A DNA stretch of 64,000 nucleotides from Prostheceraeus crozeri (GCA_907163375.1 CAJQUW010011506.1:248001-312000), one strand, 5' to 3'. Counted from the first letter of the stretch, positions 30,501 to 38,780 are shown. The notes: a model not told the origin generated them from the letters alone. Numbers and translations: made by a program.

Positions 30501-33500
30501 GAAATCTTCACCGCTGGAAGAAGCTCGAAATGGTTCCACAAGCTAGCGACCGAGGCATTTGGAAGCTGTGGTCCATACATAAGCCACATTGGTTTGGTAG
30601 CCTTCTTGTCATGATTTACTGTAAGGCTTCGAACTTCTTCAATCTTCTTGATTTTCATTCGAAATGCCAACGAAAACTCTAATACAATTTTTGTCACTGG
30701 CAACGTTGGTAGAATTTTGTTGGCATCATTTCAGATTGATATCCTTCCTCAAATTGGTGAGGATATAGGTGTAAGTGTGTAAGTAGCCAACAGTGCTAAA
30801 TTGTGCGATTCTCACTCAGACGTTTTACTGCTCAAAAAGCTTTGAGGTTGTAAAATATCTTACAACTCACGAAATAAATAATGTGAAGATAAAGGGTAAT
30901 TTACATGTATGTATGACTTTTTAGCACGACTCACAACTTTAATTACATACGTGTATCACAGAGGTTGCATGATTTGCCATACTGCGAGTCTGTTACAAAA
31001 TTACACGTTAGCACGTTCCGAAACACACACAAAAACGACTTTTCGCATAACCCTGTCGATAGGTTGCGAGTTTATACTTGTATGCACGAATTATAGTCAA
31101 CCCAATTATGTACACGACTTCGATGTGAATAGCCATTAATTGTTTTTATAAGATGAAACTTTACTCATTTACAAAACTTCTTCATTAGTGATTTCACAAT
31201 GGCGACGCGTCAACGACACAGTACTATCGCCTCATAGGCATCATTGGCACCGTCATGTGGAAATGAAACAAATTCATGAAGTCATGAATATTTGATCCAG
31301 ATGTTGTGAAAACATTTATGTTTACTAGGTTGCATCAATTGAGATTCGAAGAAATTCAATTGAAATAGTGGACTTAATAAGTTATATCAATAGCATTTGA
31401 AATCAAGAAATTATGTACATTGAACTTAGTGGTAAACTATCACAAAATGGCATTCCCGGGCTATTTAAGGGCTAATTGACTATTTCGGTAAAATTTAAGG
31501 GCGATTCCCAGGCCCCAACAAAATTCCCGGGCGATTCACGGGCTCGGCCGCCACCCTGGAGATCTTAACCGAAAAAATAGGAGTAGGCAAAACAAGGTGT
31601 CGACCATTGAATGATCGACGCATGTCTCTCACTCTGCCCAAGTGTCCCAATTTCGAATTACATCAAAACTTTTGTCAGCACATGAAGGCACCAATATATT
31701 CGCCCACTTCAAGGGCCTCGTGAACGAAGGGTGTTGAGCTTTTTTTATCCATTGGTTCTCTTTTAATATCAGGCTCTGGTCAGCAATACAGCAGTCAATA
31801 GCAAAAAAGGAAAAGTTTTAGACATTACAGATGGACGAGGAAAAAATATTTTGCCACCTGTTAACCATAAAATATCGTTTATTGATTACCTTGTCATTAA
31901 TATATATGCTCATTGACATAATTAATGAATCAAACTATCATTGGCTTGAATCGAAGTTTGTTTCATTTTTTTCTCAGGTATGATGCAATATCTCGCTTTC
32001 TATGTATTACCATTCAACACATTAGAGAACGGAGAAAGATCTATGGTGGTAAAATTTTAAATTTTGATATCGATACAACTGTCACAATTGCTTTTACAAA
32101 TTGAACATAAACGTGAACTGAAATCCAGCTTTTGTAAAATAAAATGGCACACGATCAGTTTACCAGAGGTATGGCTATTGGAATGATTCGTTGTGGTAGA
32201 AGTTGTGCGAGTGTTGCCGAAGAGCTGCAACTATCGAGAGTCGTTGTTTGGAGGTGGTGGTGTCGATGGAAAGCAGAAGGAGATGTTAAAAGGAAGAAGG
32301 GATCTGGTCGACAAAGAAAGTCTGCAGGAAGGACAGACGCACGTCTAGTTTAGTTGCAAAGAGAAATTGATTTGTGTCAGTCCCAAAGCTAGTCGTACGC
32401 TGGAAGAGTGCCTCAAATATAGACTGTAGCGTTCGAACGGCTTACCGAAGATTGCGAGAAGCTGGAATTCAATCGCGACGACCAGCTGTCCTAATTCCAT
32501 TGAGTTTTGAGCACCGAAGAAGACGAGTTGCCTGATGTGATGCCCATCGCTCATGGAATGACCATCACTGGCAGAAAGTCTTGTGGACCGATGAATCGAG
32601 ATTCACTCTGGATTTCAATGACGGTCGTGTCAGAGTGCATCGTCTTCCCGGTGGACGCTTTGCCCCATTCTGTATTAAAGAACACGACAGATATGGTGGT
32701 GGAAGTGTTAAGCTGTGGGGTGGCATTTGGCATGGCGGACGAACGACAGCAGTCATCATCAAAGGCACGTTGACTGGAGAGAGGTATCTCAATGAAATTG
32801 TGCTTCATGTTGTTGCCCCAGTCGTCAGGGTGGAGGATCTCGTCTTCCAAGACGACAACGCAAGACCACATCGCTCCTCGGCTCTCATTGCCACTGTTAC
32901 GAGATTGAACATTCAAACCCTTGACTGGCCTGCACGCTCACCTGAATTTGTCACCCATTAAACAAGTCTGGGACGAGCTTGGGCGGCGAGTGAGAGACCG
33001 CTTTTCACTTCCACCGGTGTCCCTGAATATTCTCTCTGAAAGACTGACAGAGCAGTGGTTTCTCCTTGAAACATCCTTCATTCAGAAACTTTGTGAATCC
33101 ATGCCATCTCGGATTACTGAATGCATTGGAGCCAGAGGGGGCACACGCGCTATTAAAGTTGAATCTGCTACATGCGTTGTTTTTCTGTGCTAGCGACTTG
33201 GTGGAGATTGTGATTAAATTATCAAGGCATCATACATACATGAATATATACCAGTCAAAAATGAAAGAAGTTAAAGAAGTAAATGTTTCAAAATTTTGTC
33301 AATGAGTATATATACACAGTAGCAATAGCAATGAATCATTTTGTAAAATTAACCTGAAAAGAATTTTGAAGAATCTAATACTCGCATAATTCTCTGATTT
33401 TTTAGTTTAGAGCATTCCAAGACATTTCACGACTCTTTACAGGATTCCCCGAGAATTGCCTTCAAAGTTGAGTGGAAGCTCTCAAGGAAATCCTCCATGC

Positions 33501-33748
33501 GAAAAAGCAATAAGTCTCGTCATGTTCATTCATTCACTCATGCGTACTGTTTATTCACCCGTGTGCGGTGTAATTTGTTTCTCCGCGTTGGCGCTTTGAA
33601 ATCCATGCATTACTAGGTAATTTGTAAACTTCACCCGCAAAACTATCATGATAAGAGCTTTCATCATGCACAAAAACGTTGTCTAACCTTGATCTTGATT
33701 GAAGTTAACTGAGAGTAAGCCATTTCTCCCATAATTATGAGTGTACAT
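411..33748 (-). CDS. WDR45B: WIPI3/WDR45B-type PROPPIN, complete seven-exon gene
   Basis: This gene encodes a seven-bladed beta-propeller of the PROPPIN family. These proteins bind PI3P and PI(3,5)P2 on the forming autophagosome and couple it to the ATG2 lipid-transfer machinery. Coding exons on the minus strand, in order, are 33748-33688, 24150-24076, 23153-22913, 14516-14273, 11653-11568, 2939-2689 and 541-411. All borders are GT-AG and the phases agree, giving 1089 nt including TAA and 362 residues; human WDR45B has 344. Recognisable blocks are FACGMDNGFRIYNTDPL, IEMLYRCNYLALI, ATASEK-GTLIRIFD, the lipid-binding LRRG in HELRRGANQ, CASSDHGTVHVF, FLPKYFSS and HFLEMTD. FLPKYFSS and the overall length favour WDR45B over WDR45. 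The start at 33748 gives an N-terminus ending in NFNQDQG, matching the family's GFNQDHG. Six introns of 0.9-9.5 kb carry numerous transposons. Comparisons are from memory of the family. Confidence 0.95.
542..2688 (-). other. WIPI3 intron 6 (2.1 kb)
   Basis: The intron starts gtgagt and ends ttcag on the minus strand. It contains the GIY-YIG retroelement fragment near 830-1165. I see nothing else recognisable in it; the short open frames at 1998-2201 and 2407-2589 resemble no known protein. Confidence 0.85.
830..1165 (+). pseudogene. Penelope-like retroelement fragment (GIY-YIG endonuclease end)
   Basis: A degenerate GIY-YIG reading runs here: SCVVCRFACEVDPS, then TYMYIGRTLRHMNAR, a Cys-rich CQHKLNCQCSCKS, and NIMEALYIKI followed by LNRQLNHDG after a break. 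This order of Cys pair, YIG, Arg-rich helix, glutamate helix and LN ending is typical of the C-terminal endonuclease of Penelope-like elements. Only the 3' part is present, and a stop and frameshift separate the last block. It lies antisense inside WIPI3 intron 6. Another GIY-YIG retroelement source is possible. Confidence 0.65.
2689..2939 (-). CDS. WDR45B: WIPI3 exon 6
   Basis: The acceptor is acaatttcag and the donor is GTCG followed by gtgagt. It encodes IAFNRDNTMLCASSDHGTVHVF, a Ser/Gly-rich linker and AAFLPKYFSSHTSCVRFEIP, then CAVAFGAQANTLV. The block order equals human WDR45B (CINFNQD, CVSSDHGTVHIF, FLPKYFSS). The linker before FLPKYFSS is longer than in human. A tempting longer frame running to a TAG at 2666 is intronic read-through past the donor. 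Confidence 0.95.
3265..3475 (-). repeat. dispersed repeat, copy A
   Basis: On the minus strand this stretch resembles the plus strand at about 58035-58215, at roughly three-quarters to four-fifths nucleotide identity by eye. Shared blocks include a core reading ACATATCAGGGCCT and a later TTGCTACTCT. Both copies are open in one frame and read VTYQGL(K/Q)G, then I(I/V)ATL and PTPxLxVxLL. I do not recognise the family; a transposon-derived segment is most likely. Confidence 0.6.
4312..4970 (-). pseudogene. RTE-clade LINE, 3' part of the reverse transcriptase polyprotein
   Basis: Two overlapping minus-strand frames carry hallmarks of the RTE/BovB polyprotein C-terminus. The first reads SQFFYLGDMISTGGSTVAIT. 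The second reads MRMLRLMCGVKIEERNRNDE, then RDRLRWCGHVMRHDEEN, QRGRPKKTWLETVARDLKK and DRRQWRSHLRG. A frameshift separates them near 4800, and the catalytic RT core is absent, so this is a 5'-truncated, decayed copy. At its upstream edge it is interrupted by the MITE starting at 4973; readings past 6104 may continue the LINE but are too degraded to be sure. Confidence 0.85.
4973..6102. mobile_element. pogo/Tigger-type MITE, 1.13 kb
   Basis: The ends are perfect 23-bp inverted repeats beginning CAGTAGAATTCGCATATATC, flanked by TA duplications at 4971-4972 and 6103-6104. The terminal sequence and TA target match the pogo/Tigger group. Several subterminal copies of TATATCGGCG lie inside the left end (4990-5110) and one near the right end. 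No transposase frame is present, so it depends on a partner element. It contains a 35-bp direct duplication at 5591-5677. Confidence 0.88.
5591..5677. repeat. direct duplication with 52-bp period
   Basis: About 35 bp beginning TTCGCCTGCACGTGACTCTT occurs twice, at 5591 and 5643, essentially unchanged, with 17 bp between the copies. It is a local tandem duplication within the MITE. Confidence 0.85.
10506..10551. repeat. perfect 12-bp inverted repeat
   Basis: TAACGGTCGATG at 10506-10517 is matched exactly in inverted orientation at 10540-10551, with 22 bases between the arms. The spacer contains a second partial copy of the arm motif (GTCGATG and CCGTTA). It could form a hairpin; I see no function. 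Confidence 0.7.
11568..11653 (-). CDS. WDR45B: WIPI3 exon 5 (lipid-binding motif)
   Basis: Acceptor is tttgcag and donor is TACAG followed by gttagt. The 28 whole codons read GTLIRIFDVDARIM, then IHELRRGANQAVIY. This exon holds the LRRG motif whose two arginines bind phosphoinositide headgroups in PROPPINs; both arginines are present, so lipid binding should be intact. Confidence 0.95.
11654..14272 (-). other. WIPI3 intron 4 (2.6 kb)
   Basis: Donor is gtgagt and acceptor is tttgcag on the minus strand. It contains the 136-bp tandem duplication at 12.3-12.6 kb. I recognise nothing else in it. Confidence 0.85.
12298..12569. repeat. tandem duplication, two 136-bp units
   Basis: Units 12298-12433 and 12434-12569 both start GTTTTCCTTCAAACCC and end GAATACAAA. 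By eye they differ at one base (AACAAG against AACATG). Near identity indicates a recent duplication, or an assembly-level duplication, inside intron 4. Confidence 0.93.
14273..14516 (-). CDS. WDR45B: WIPI3 exon 4
   Basis: Acceptor is acatttcag and donor is GAAAAG followed by gtgagt. It encodes LKPELLKVFESAYNNRRGLC, then AAFPARKSGMISLVDL, and FPAHETRISCLSMNESGQLL ending ATASEK. These equal the human blocks HVFETCYNPKGLC, AFPGTHTGHVQLVDL, IPAHEGVLSCIALN and ATASEK. Confidence 0.95.
15947..18253 (-). mobile_element. hAT-superfamily DNA transposon with 6-bp target duplication
   Basis: The element starts CAGGCCTGTGGC at 15947 and ends with the exact complement, GCCACAGGCCTG, at 18253. It is flanked by ATAATG at 15941-15946 and 18254-18259. 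The subterminal zones on both sides carry repeated ATAGAGGAA motifs. Total length is 2307 bp. A decayed transposase lies inside on the minus strand. Six-base target duplications are shorter than the usual eight for hAT but are known in some hAT lineages. Confidence 0.85.
16570..18021 (-). pseudogene. broken hAT transposase, C-terminal part
   Basis: Minus-strand frames read an RNaseH-like/dimerisation region ending GSADVERGFSRNKFLMVTTR, then TSLSLQSIKALRTTND, the signature of the hAT C-terminal dimerisation domain. A Lys-rich tail follows (MEREMSVANNLMKEAIAKIK). A splice-like acceptor (taatttacag) precedes the first block at 18022. There is one in-frame TAA at 17545-17547 and frame changes near 17180 and 16920. 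The N-terminal zinc finger and first catalytic residues are not present within the element's ends, so the copy is both internally deleted and decayed. Confidence 0.8.
20561..20575 (+). repeat. G15 homopolymer
   Basis: Fifteen consecutive G residues in otherwise AT-rich intron sequence. Such runs are unstable and often miscounted. Confidence 0.9.
21855..22120 (-). pseudogene. LINE 3' end (RTE-like endonuclease/RT polyprotein C-terminus)
   Basis: The minus strand reads RRIRWFGHVKRAEDDIGEVC, then RRPPGRPKKL, and in a second frame EDIALDRLKWKRVIE followed by a basic tail (GTGKKRRKTRKK). This W-G-H-V, GRPKK, ALDRxKW order is the usual ending of RTE-type LINE proteins. At least one frameshift and two stops break it, and everything 5' is missing. 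It is a different, more degraded copy than the one at 4.3 kb. Confidence 0.75.
22913..23153 (-). CDS. WDR45B: WIPI3 exon 3
   Basis: Acceptor is catttcag and donor is TTCAG followed by gtaaga. It encodes a Gly-rich start (DTTGGSGGFGWIEM), then LYRCNYLALIPHSNNSKYS, KQVIVWDDVAKQVTVTLTFD and YAVRMRRDRLVVVLDQYVHI. Human equivalents are VEMLFRCNYLALV, NKVMIWDDLKKKTVIEIEF and VKLRRDRIVVVLD. Confidence 0.96.
23154..24075 (-). other. WIPI3 intron 2 (0.9 kb)
   Basis: The smallest intron of the gene. The donor is TTTG followed by gtatgc. No transposon is recognisable in it. Confidence 0.85.
24076..24150 (-). CDS. WDR45B: WIPI3 exon 2
   Basis: A 75-nt exon with acceptor tgcatttcag and donor gtatgc. The 24 whole codons read CFACGMDNGFRIYNTDPLKQ and KQRF; human has CFACGMENGFRVYNTDPLKE. 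Phase 1 at each side joins exons 1 and 3 correctly. Confidence 0.96.
24914..25088 (+). pseudogene. THAP zinc-finger domain fragment
   Basis: An ATG opens the reading MVQCCVFGCINKTNAERN. After a frame change this continues RWCRRIGRKNFTLNKHGRVC and SDHFA. The spacing C-x4-C, W and C-x2-H followed by F fits the C2CH THAP DNA-binding domain found in host THAP proteins and at the N-terminus of P-element-type transposases. The frame change near 25010 and a stop soon after SDHFA show it is broken. No catalytic domain is recognisable downstream. Confidence 0.65.
27637..28130 (+). repeat. old repeat family, copies 1 and 2
   Basis: Two related modules start at about 27637 and 27964, each with an AAAAATAGGGAG-like start, a purine-rich stretch, then a TCTCTCAC or TTTCTCAC core followed by CTGTCC or TGTGCC. 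A third copy lies at 31567. Copy 2 extends through a shared GGCACC(T/A)ATATAT and on to about 28130. Similarity is partial and judged by eye, so the true unit and boundaries are uncertain. Confidence 0.5.
28718..31558. mobile_element. hAT-like element, 2.84 kb, GAGATC target duplication
   Basis: The ends are inverted repeats CAGGGTGGCGGCC and GGCCGCCACCCTG, with more GGGCCC-type matches further in. GAGATC flanks both sides (28712-28717 and 31559-31564). The 6-bp duplication and CAG start resemble the hAT element at 15.9 kb, though the TIR sequence differs. No transposase is recognisable inside, so it is probably non-autonomous. It interrupts the old repeat whose third copy resumes at 31567. 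Confidence 0.75.
29290..29870. repeat. GC-rich segment, probable LINE-derived insert
   Basis: This is much richer in GC than its surroundings and contains CGTGTCGTAAGAGGCGACTA, a motif I associate with the 5' parts of some invertebrate LINEs. I cannot read a protein in it. It lies inside the hAT-like element, so it is either part of that element's cargo or a later insertion. Confidence 0.4.
31567..31735 (+). repeat. old repeat family, copy 3
   Basis: Begins AAAAAATAGGAGTAG directly after the hAT-like element and contains GTCTCTCACTCTGCCCA and GGCACCAATATATTC, matching copy 2 (27964-28130) in order and spacing. Confidence 0.55.
31901..33314 (+). mobile_element. Tc1-type DNA transposon, about 1.4 kb, decayed
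   Basis: A Tc1 transposase remnant (32144-33166) sits between candidate 17-bp inverted repeats: TATATATGCTCATTGAC at 31901-31917 and its near-complement at 33298-33314 (16 of 17). The 1.4-kb length is normal for Tc1. The TIRs are short and AT-rich, so the exact borders are uncertain. Confidence 0.6.
32144..33166 (+). pseudogene. Tc1-like transposase, inactivated
   Basis: The N-terminal paired-like HTH reads RCGRSCASVAEELQLSRVVV, followed by a GR-rich linker and a stop at 32351. The catalytic core resumes with MWTDESRFTLDF (first Asp), then VFQDDNARPHRSS (second Asp) and LDWPARSPEF. After a frameshift near 32945 it continues LSPIKQVWDELGRRVRDRFS. Active members have IEH where this has IKQ, so the third catalytic acid is replaced by Lys. 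Stops, frameshifts and the Glu-to-Lys change all indicate a dead copy. It lies antisense to WIPI3 in intron 1. Confidence 0.88.
33688..33748 (-). CDS. WDR45B: WIPI3 exon 1 (start codon)
   Basis: The ATG at 33748-33746 opens MYTHNYGRNGLLSVNFNQDQ, then G split across the gttaga donor. Human reads PHGNGLLYAGFNQDHG at the same place. Phase 1 joins exon 2 exactly. The context upstream of the ATG is AAAGACG. Any non-coding 5' exon would lie beyond this point and is not resolved. Confidence 0.88.
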
Positions 33749-34816
33749 CGTCTTTCCTTAGAAGACCATACTACGAAAATGTTTCTCAAATATACCAAAT
33801 ATCTATAGAAAAAATATTATGTCACAGTAAAACAAAATGAAATTTTCAATGATTTACGGTTTTACATAGAAATCCGACACTACATTATATAAAAGGGCTA
33901 GAGCGGACATGAACATTGAAACCAATGGTGCATCTCTAGACATAGCATTGCATCATACTAGGATTTGGCCGGACACTTTCTATAACAATATGTTGACGGC
34001 CACTTAGTTTGAGAATCTGTAAAAACGCCTTGTAGGTATTGTGATGAAAACTATTAATTTTCCGCGAGATAAGCAATAACACGTGTTTTACAATGTACAC
34101 AAAACAAGAAACATTGATGGCCACCACATTCAAATACATGATTCATCTGACATCTCAGATGTCTACTGCTGTTCACTAATATTACAGCTTATAGTACTAC
34201 TAGCAAGGCTATGATAGTAACGTTGTCGGTAGCAGTATTGAAAAATATGCTATAGGAGGTTAAAGCTTTAATGGCACGGAAAATCAGCTATGTCCGGTTA
34301 TAATATTTACGCCAAGTGTTAAGGTGAATGTGAATTAACAAAACGAGCTGTTAGTAACACTAAGTGCATTATATGAGTTGTCCTAACTTGCTGCACAGGT
34401 TGACATGCCGTGCAAGACCTCACACAATTCCACAAAATATTTCGTCGTAAGTGCGGGACTTGCTCGCATTTCCTCTTTAAAAAATAGTAATAATGTGCAA
34501 TACAACATATATGACAAGGCACTAGAAGACAATGCTCCGTTGTGGACATGCGTTTTTTGACAGTGTACCGAAACGATGGTGGCTTCCAGTGGTTGCTCTT
34601 GCCATATAATATCCTGTTAAGCCCAAAGTCAGCGTTGGATTTATGTCCCCATCCTTGGTTAAGCCCGGTTTTGTCTTTCTAGCAACAACACAACTGACAA
34701 TAACGAGCACTGCATTCATCTTAGTATGAACATTTAATCTGATTTTTTGTGATATTTTGGATGATTAACTGCTCACCTCTCCTGGCTTCAATGCGATGGT
34801 TTATGGTAATAGAATA
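33749..34816. other. region upstream of WIPI3
   Basis: This should hold the WIPI3 promoter and 5' UTR. I see no convincing TATA box or CpG island. Two overlapping minus-strand frames at 34319-34719 are noted under the rejected items. Confidence 0.4.
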
Positions 34817-34818
34817 TA

Positions 34819-36158
34819 CAGGGTATGGGCGGAAAGTTAATACCTATTTTGAATTGTCCCTAATTCGCTAAGTGTAGCTCAGGTTCGCATTATATTCAAG
34901 CATGATGTGTATCAAGCCTTGCCATTTTTCTCTTCAAAGTCTTGCAGTTAGACTATTGGTACTTTTGGATTTCTATGATTGAAAAGTTAGCAGTTTTTAT
35001 CAGATTTTGAAAAACTCAATTGATATAGTAGCACAGATTTTTAAAGATAAAGCTTTAAATTTGTCTTTACTTGAGAGACCTAATTTGAAAATTTTTTAAG
35101 ATGCAAGAATTTTGTTACATGAAAATGCACAAATCTAATTTTTTATGCGTTCCAATAAACTGAAGAAAGTCAATTTCCTAATTAAAACATTTAATGCGAA
35201 AAATTATAAGATACTAAAACTCAATATGAACACCCAATCGCTCTACTAGGGTACGAAGTCGATCAGGCATGATGTTCCCTGACTGCCTGAGAAACTCCAG
35301 AGGCACAAAAGATGAAACAATCTGAATTTTGTTCTCATGCTCAGGTAGTGTCCCTGGCTTTGAATGATAAGCTTCATCCCTTGCCCATCCCCAACATAAG
35401 AAGGCGCATGGAGTCACATATGGACTTGTGATCAGCCAGTAATGAGGGAGGGACTCGGCGACCTATCGAGCGCCCTGAGAACTGCCCATCAAGCCACTCC
35501 CTTACCGTGGGCGAGGACCGTCTTGCATAAAAATCAGGTCGTTGATATTTTCAATGTGCTAATGACCGGCCACACTTTCTCCTGTAGCCTCTGTGAATTC
35601 ATCGCTTCACATTGGAGGAAAGGACCCACGATGGCATCTGCCATCATACCACACCAGACAGTCACACTCGGTTATGATTGCTATTTCTCTGCACGAATCG
35701 TAGGGTCATTTTCTGCCCAGTATTGGCGGTTGTGAGGAATGACGAAGCCACCAACATTAAACACTGATTCGTCGCTCCACAAAATGTTGTGAAAAAAATT
35801 GATTTCTTTTATGCCAATTGAGCATTCGTGCTCCATAATCAATAGGAGTGTCATGGTCCGCCTATACGATTATGACTGACGATAATGGATCAAAATTTAC
35901 GCCTCTCAAGTAAAGACAAATTTAAAGCTTTATCTTTAGAAATCTGTGCTACTATATCAATTGAGTTTTTAAAATCTGATAAAAACTGTTAAATTTTTAA
36001 TCATAGAAATCTGAAAGTATTAAGAATCTAACTATAAAATTTTGAAGAGAAAAATGGCAAGGCTTGATACACATCATGCTTGAATATAATGCGAACCTGA
36101 AATGTACTTAACGTATTAGAGACAATTTAAAATAGGTAATAACTTTCCGCCCACCCTG
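34819..36158 (-). mobile_element. mariner-type element with TIRs of about 258 bp
   Basis: Long inverted repeats occupy 34819-35078 and 35902-36158, roughly 90% alike by eye. They begin CAGGGTATGGGCGGAAAGTT and CAGGGTGGGCGGAAAGTTAT read inward. TA flanks both ends (34817-34818 and 36159-36160), as for the Tc1/mariner superfamily. Length is 1340 bp. The centre holds a decayed transposase on the minus strand. TIRs this long are unusual for mariner-type elements, where 20-40 bp is typical. Confidence 0.85.
35214..35830 (-). pseudogene. mariner-type transposase remnant
   Basis: The minus strand reads ILWSDESVFNVGGFVIPHNR and QYWAENDP (first catalytic Asp region), then VTVWCGMMADAIVGPF, a damaged middle, and finally ENKIQIVSSFVPLEFLRQSG and PDRLRTLVERLGVHIEF. 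The closing block matches the typical mariner end (xxFLRxxxxxxxRLxxxVxxxGxHIE). Several stops and frame changes interrupt the catalytic domain and no N-terminal HTH is visible, so it is non-functional. A related fragment lies at 60.7 kb. Confidence 0.75.
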
Positions 36159-36160
36159 TA

Positions 36161-37267
36161 GTTTACCACTTTCGACAGTCGTTGAATTAAATTTCTATCT
36201 CACTAAATGCGTGAAAGAAACCACTTGTTCGACTGCGTTTCTGGATCAGATTTGGATAGGTGATGAACTGTGGAACAGATGCTCCTGTGAAGCCTGTGTT
36301 GGACCTCCTTTGGCAAATTCTGACCATGATATAGCACGCTGCTTTCTGGAAAATCATTGAATTTCAGGCCAACAAAGTTATTTAATTAAGTTCACTTCAG
36401 GAAATCGAATGTTGATCATTTTCTCAGAGAGCTATCTTTGATGGATATAGTATGTATAATGGATCATCTAGCTCTCGCTTACCGCTTCAAAAATTCGATA
36501 AATGGATGGAGCTAAGTGAATTTAATGACAATTGTGTTTTATCTCTTGTTGTAGTTCTGCATGTCTGCTTTAATTTCTAAGAGATCAGTGATTATCGAAA
36601 AAACAAACTTCTGAGAATGAGAATGTTAATATTAATACACGAGTAGGCCCACCTAGCAAGTACATAGCACTTGATGAGTTCATTTTGAAATAGGCATGCT
36701 TTACATAGCATCGAATTATCAAAGTACGAGAGCCCATGAATGTCCTTTGAATGTAGAAGGTATTTATTTGTAAAATAGTGCAGAAAATTGCAATAAGCTT
36801 TTCATGAATCTTTCTGTCGTAGACCTGCTTGTTCCTACTGTAAACAAGTATTTTCTTAATAAGTGTGTGTCGATGCCTATTAAGTAATTCAAGCATGCAT
36901 GTTAATTTGGCCATGCATGTTTTTCTGTTCTCCATCAACCGGCAGAATTCAGCGAACATTCTCAAATAAACTATGAATGCCGGGCATTTCAAACTTTTCA
37001 CTTTGAATGCATGAAAATCAACTCTTTAATTTTGTTGATTGACAGACTCACATTTTCCTCTGTTTCTAACACATTGACTCAATTAACCAACATGTAAAGC
37101 CTGCTTAGTGCTTATCAATAGGATCATCTGTCTTTCAAATTAGCGAACCAGATTCTCATCAATCTACATGTTCCTGATTATGGGGAGTAAAGCTCTTGCA
37201 CAGGATATGTAAGTTGATTTAATTATCTCCATTCCCTTTCTTTTGTAATGTTATTCTACCAAATAGG
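36161..37267. other. intergenic AT-rich stretch
   Basis: A 138-codon open frame on the minus strand (36585-37001) is the longest reading here. It shows no recognisable motif and unbiased composition, so I do not call it a gene. Nothing else is recognised. Confidence 0.4.
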
Positions 37268-38780
37268 TACCCAGTCAACCAGTACACGTGTATTACACGT
37301 GTATTGGACCCGTGTATTAGCCTACACGTGTATCGAACACGTGTAATACACGTGTTTTGTGTTCAGATAATATACGTGTATTACACGTGTAAAAATACAT
37401 CAAAATTACACTCCTTTTACACGACTTAAAATTTAATGCTAGTTTATTTTGGCGTTTCATCCTTTTATTGTTTCGAACATACCCAGCCTTTAGATTGCTT
37501 AGAAATTTGTTCTGAATTCATATCTGCATCATATTACCTCCTAACTATTCCGAACAGTTAAGCGTTTCTTAACTTATATTTGCTCTAAGCATGTAATAAC
37601 ACACATAAATCGCTTTAAATGGTCGGTCAAATGTGAAATCTATAGCCCACAACAGGAATGTTTATAAGACACCGAATAAGTAGAAGCACTATTTTTTGGA
37701 GAAAAAGAATCACATTAGAAAATGTAAATCACAGGAATTCACAAATATTCCATATCTAGCCAAAACGCCAATGGCGTCTGACAACTTCATAAGTAGCTTT
37801 ATTCCACAGTTTATAAATCCAAATTTCCATCCAATCAGGAGTTGAAAAAATGTTATGAAAATTCATCCAGGTGGCAAGCAATCCTGGAAATAAATTGAAA
37901 ATAAAGTTATAAATATCTGTCATTTACGTGAGAAAGAAATTTTTATCATTAAAGATTGTGACAAAAGCTCTGCATGTAATCGGTAATTAATTTAATTCAA
38001 TACAATAATTTATTAATTAATTACTTTAATTCAATTTAAAGCAACGATAGGATTCATCAGATGCTCACTTTTTGAAATCTGATGCATCGCTTACACAAGG
38101 AAACTGCAGAAATGTAGAATGACAAAAAAAGAAATCAATCAAACCAATAATTTGTAATGCACAATAAGAATGAAAAAGCTTATCACTTGACTGATATAAT
38201 CCGTCATCAGTGTTAGATAAAATTCCCTAATTATGGATCCAAACTTCAGTTGCTCCTAGCGTTTCATTAGTGCAATTTTCCAAGTTGCACCGTGTGAATT
38301 ATTTCTACATTAATTTGATGTTTTGTTTATTAAATGCTTTGTAATCCATCTCTAGATCAATTCATATTATAGAAATCTCATAATTAGATAAATTTCTCCA
38401 CGTCTATTCTAAATCATCTCCCTTCTAAATCAGAGAGTGATGCAATAGGACAGCTACGTGTGAATGAATTATCTTCAGGAAAAGTCAGAAATTAAATAAT
38501 GATAACGAATTAAGGACAATTAAGGTATGTTTTGATTTTATGGACAGGTTGATTCTTAGTCAAAGGTCTTCTTCCTATGGTCTTGGAACTCGTTTTTATT
38601 GATATGTCTCAGGAAAGGTTCGAAATGAAATTTATTTAAATAACTTAGTGTTCTCAGCAGCAGCATCTGAAACCGATGTCTCTGTTAAAATTCTAGCCGG
38701 AAAATCAATGATACATGTAGCTTCTGCCAATTCGTGGAGATCTGTCTTCTAGCTATCAGCTGAGGCGACTGAGTTTCCGG

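Larger units (their letters stand above)
24151..33687 (-). other. WIPI3 intron 1 (9.5 kb)
   Basis: Donor is CAAG followed by gttaga; acceptor is catttcag. It contains a THAP fragment, an old repeat family, a 2.8-kb hAT-like element and a broken Tc1 transposon. The stretch 25.1-27.6 kb shows nothing I can identify. Confidence 0.85.

Noticed and set aside
34319-34719. Overlapping minus-strand frames, one starting with a signal-peptide-like MNAVLVIVSCVVA, the other with a Cys/His pattern
   Set aside because: Neither has a family match I can name, and the frames overlap and end abruptly; hydrophobic starts are common by chance in AT-rich DNA.
36585-37001. 138-codon minus-strand open frame
   Set aside because: No recognisable motif, AT-driven composition, no splice-like borders or start context; likely chance.
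37270-37400. CRISPR-like array of ACACGTGT units
   Set aside because: Units are short, irregularly spaced and palindromic without spacers, in a eukaryotic transposon end.
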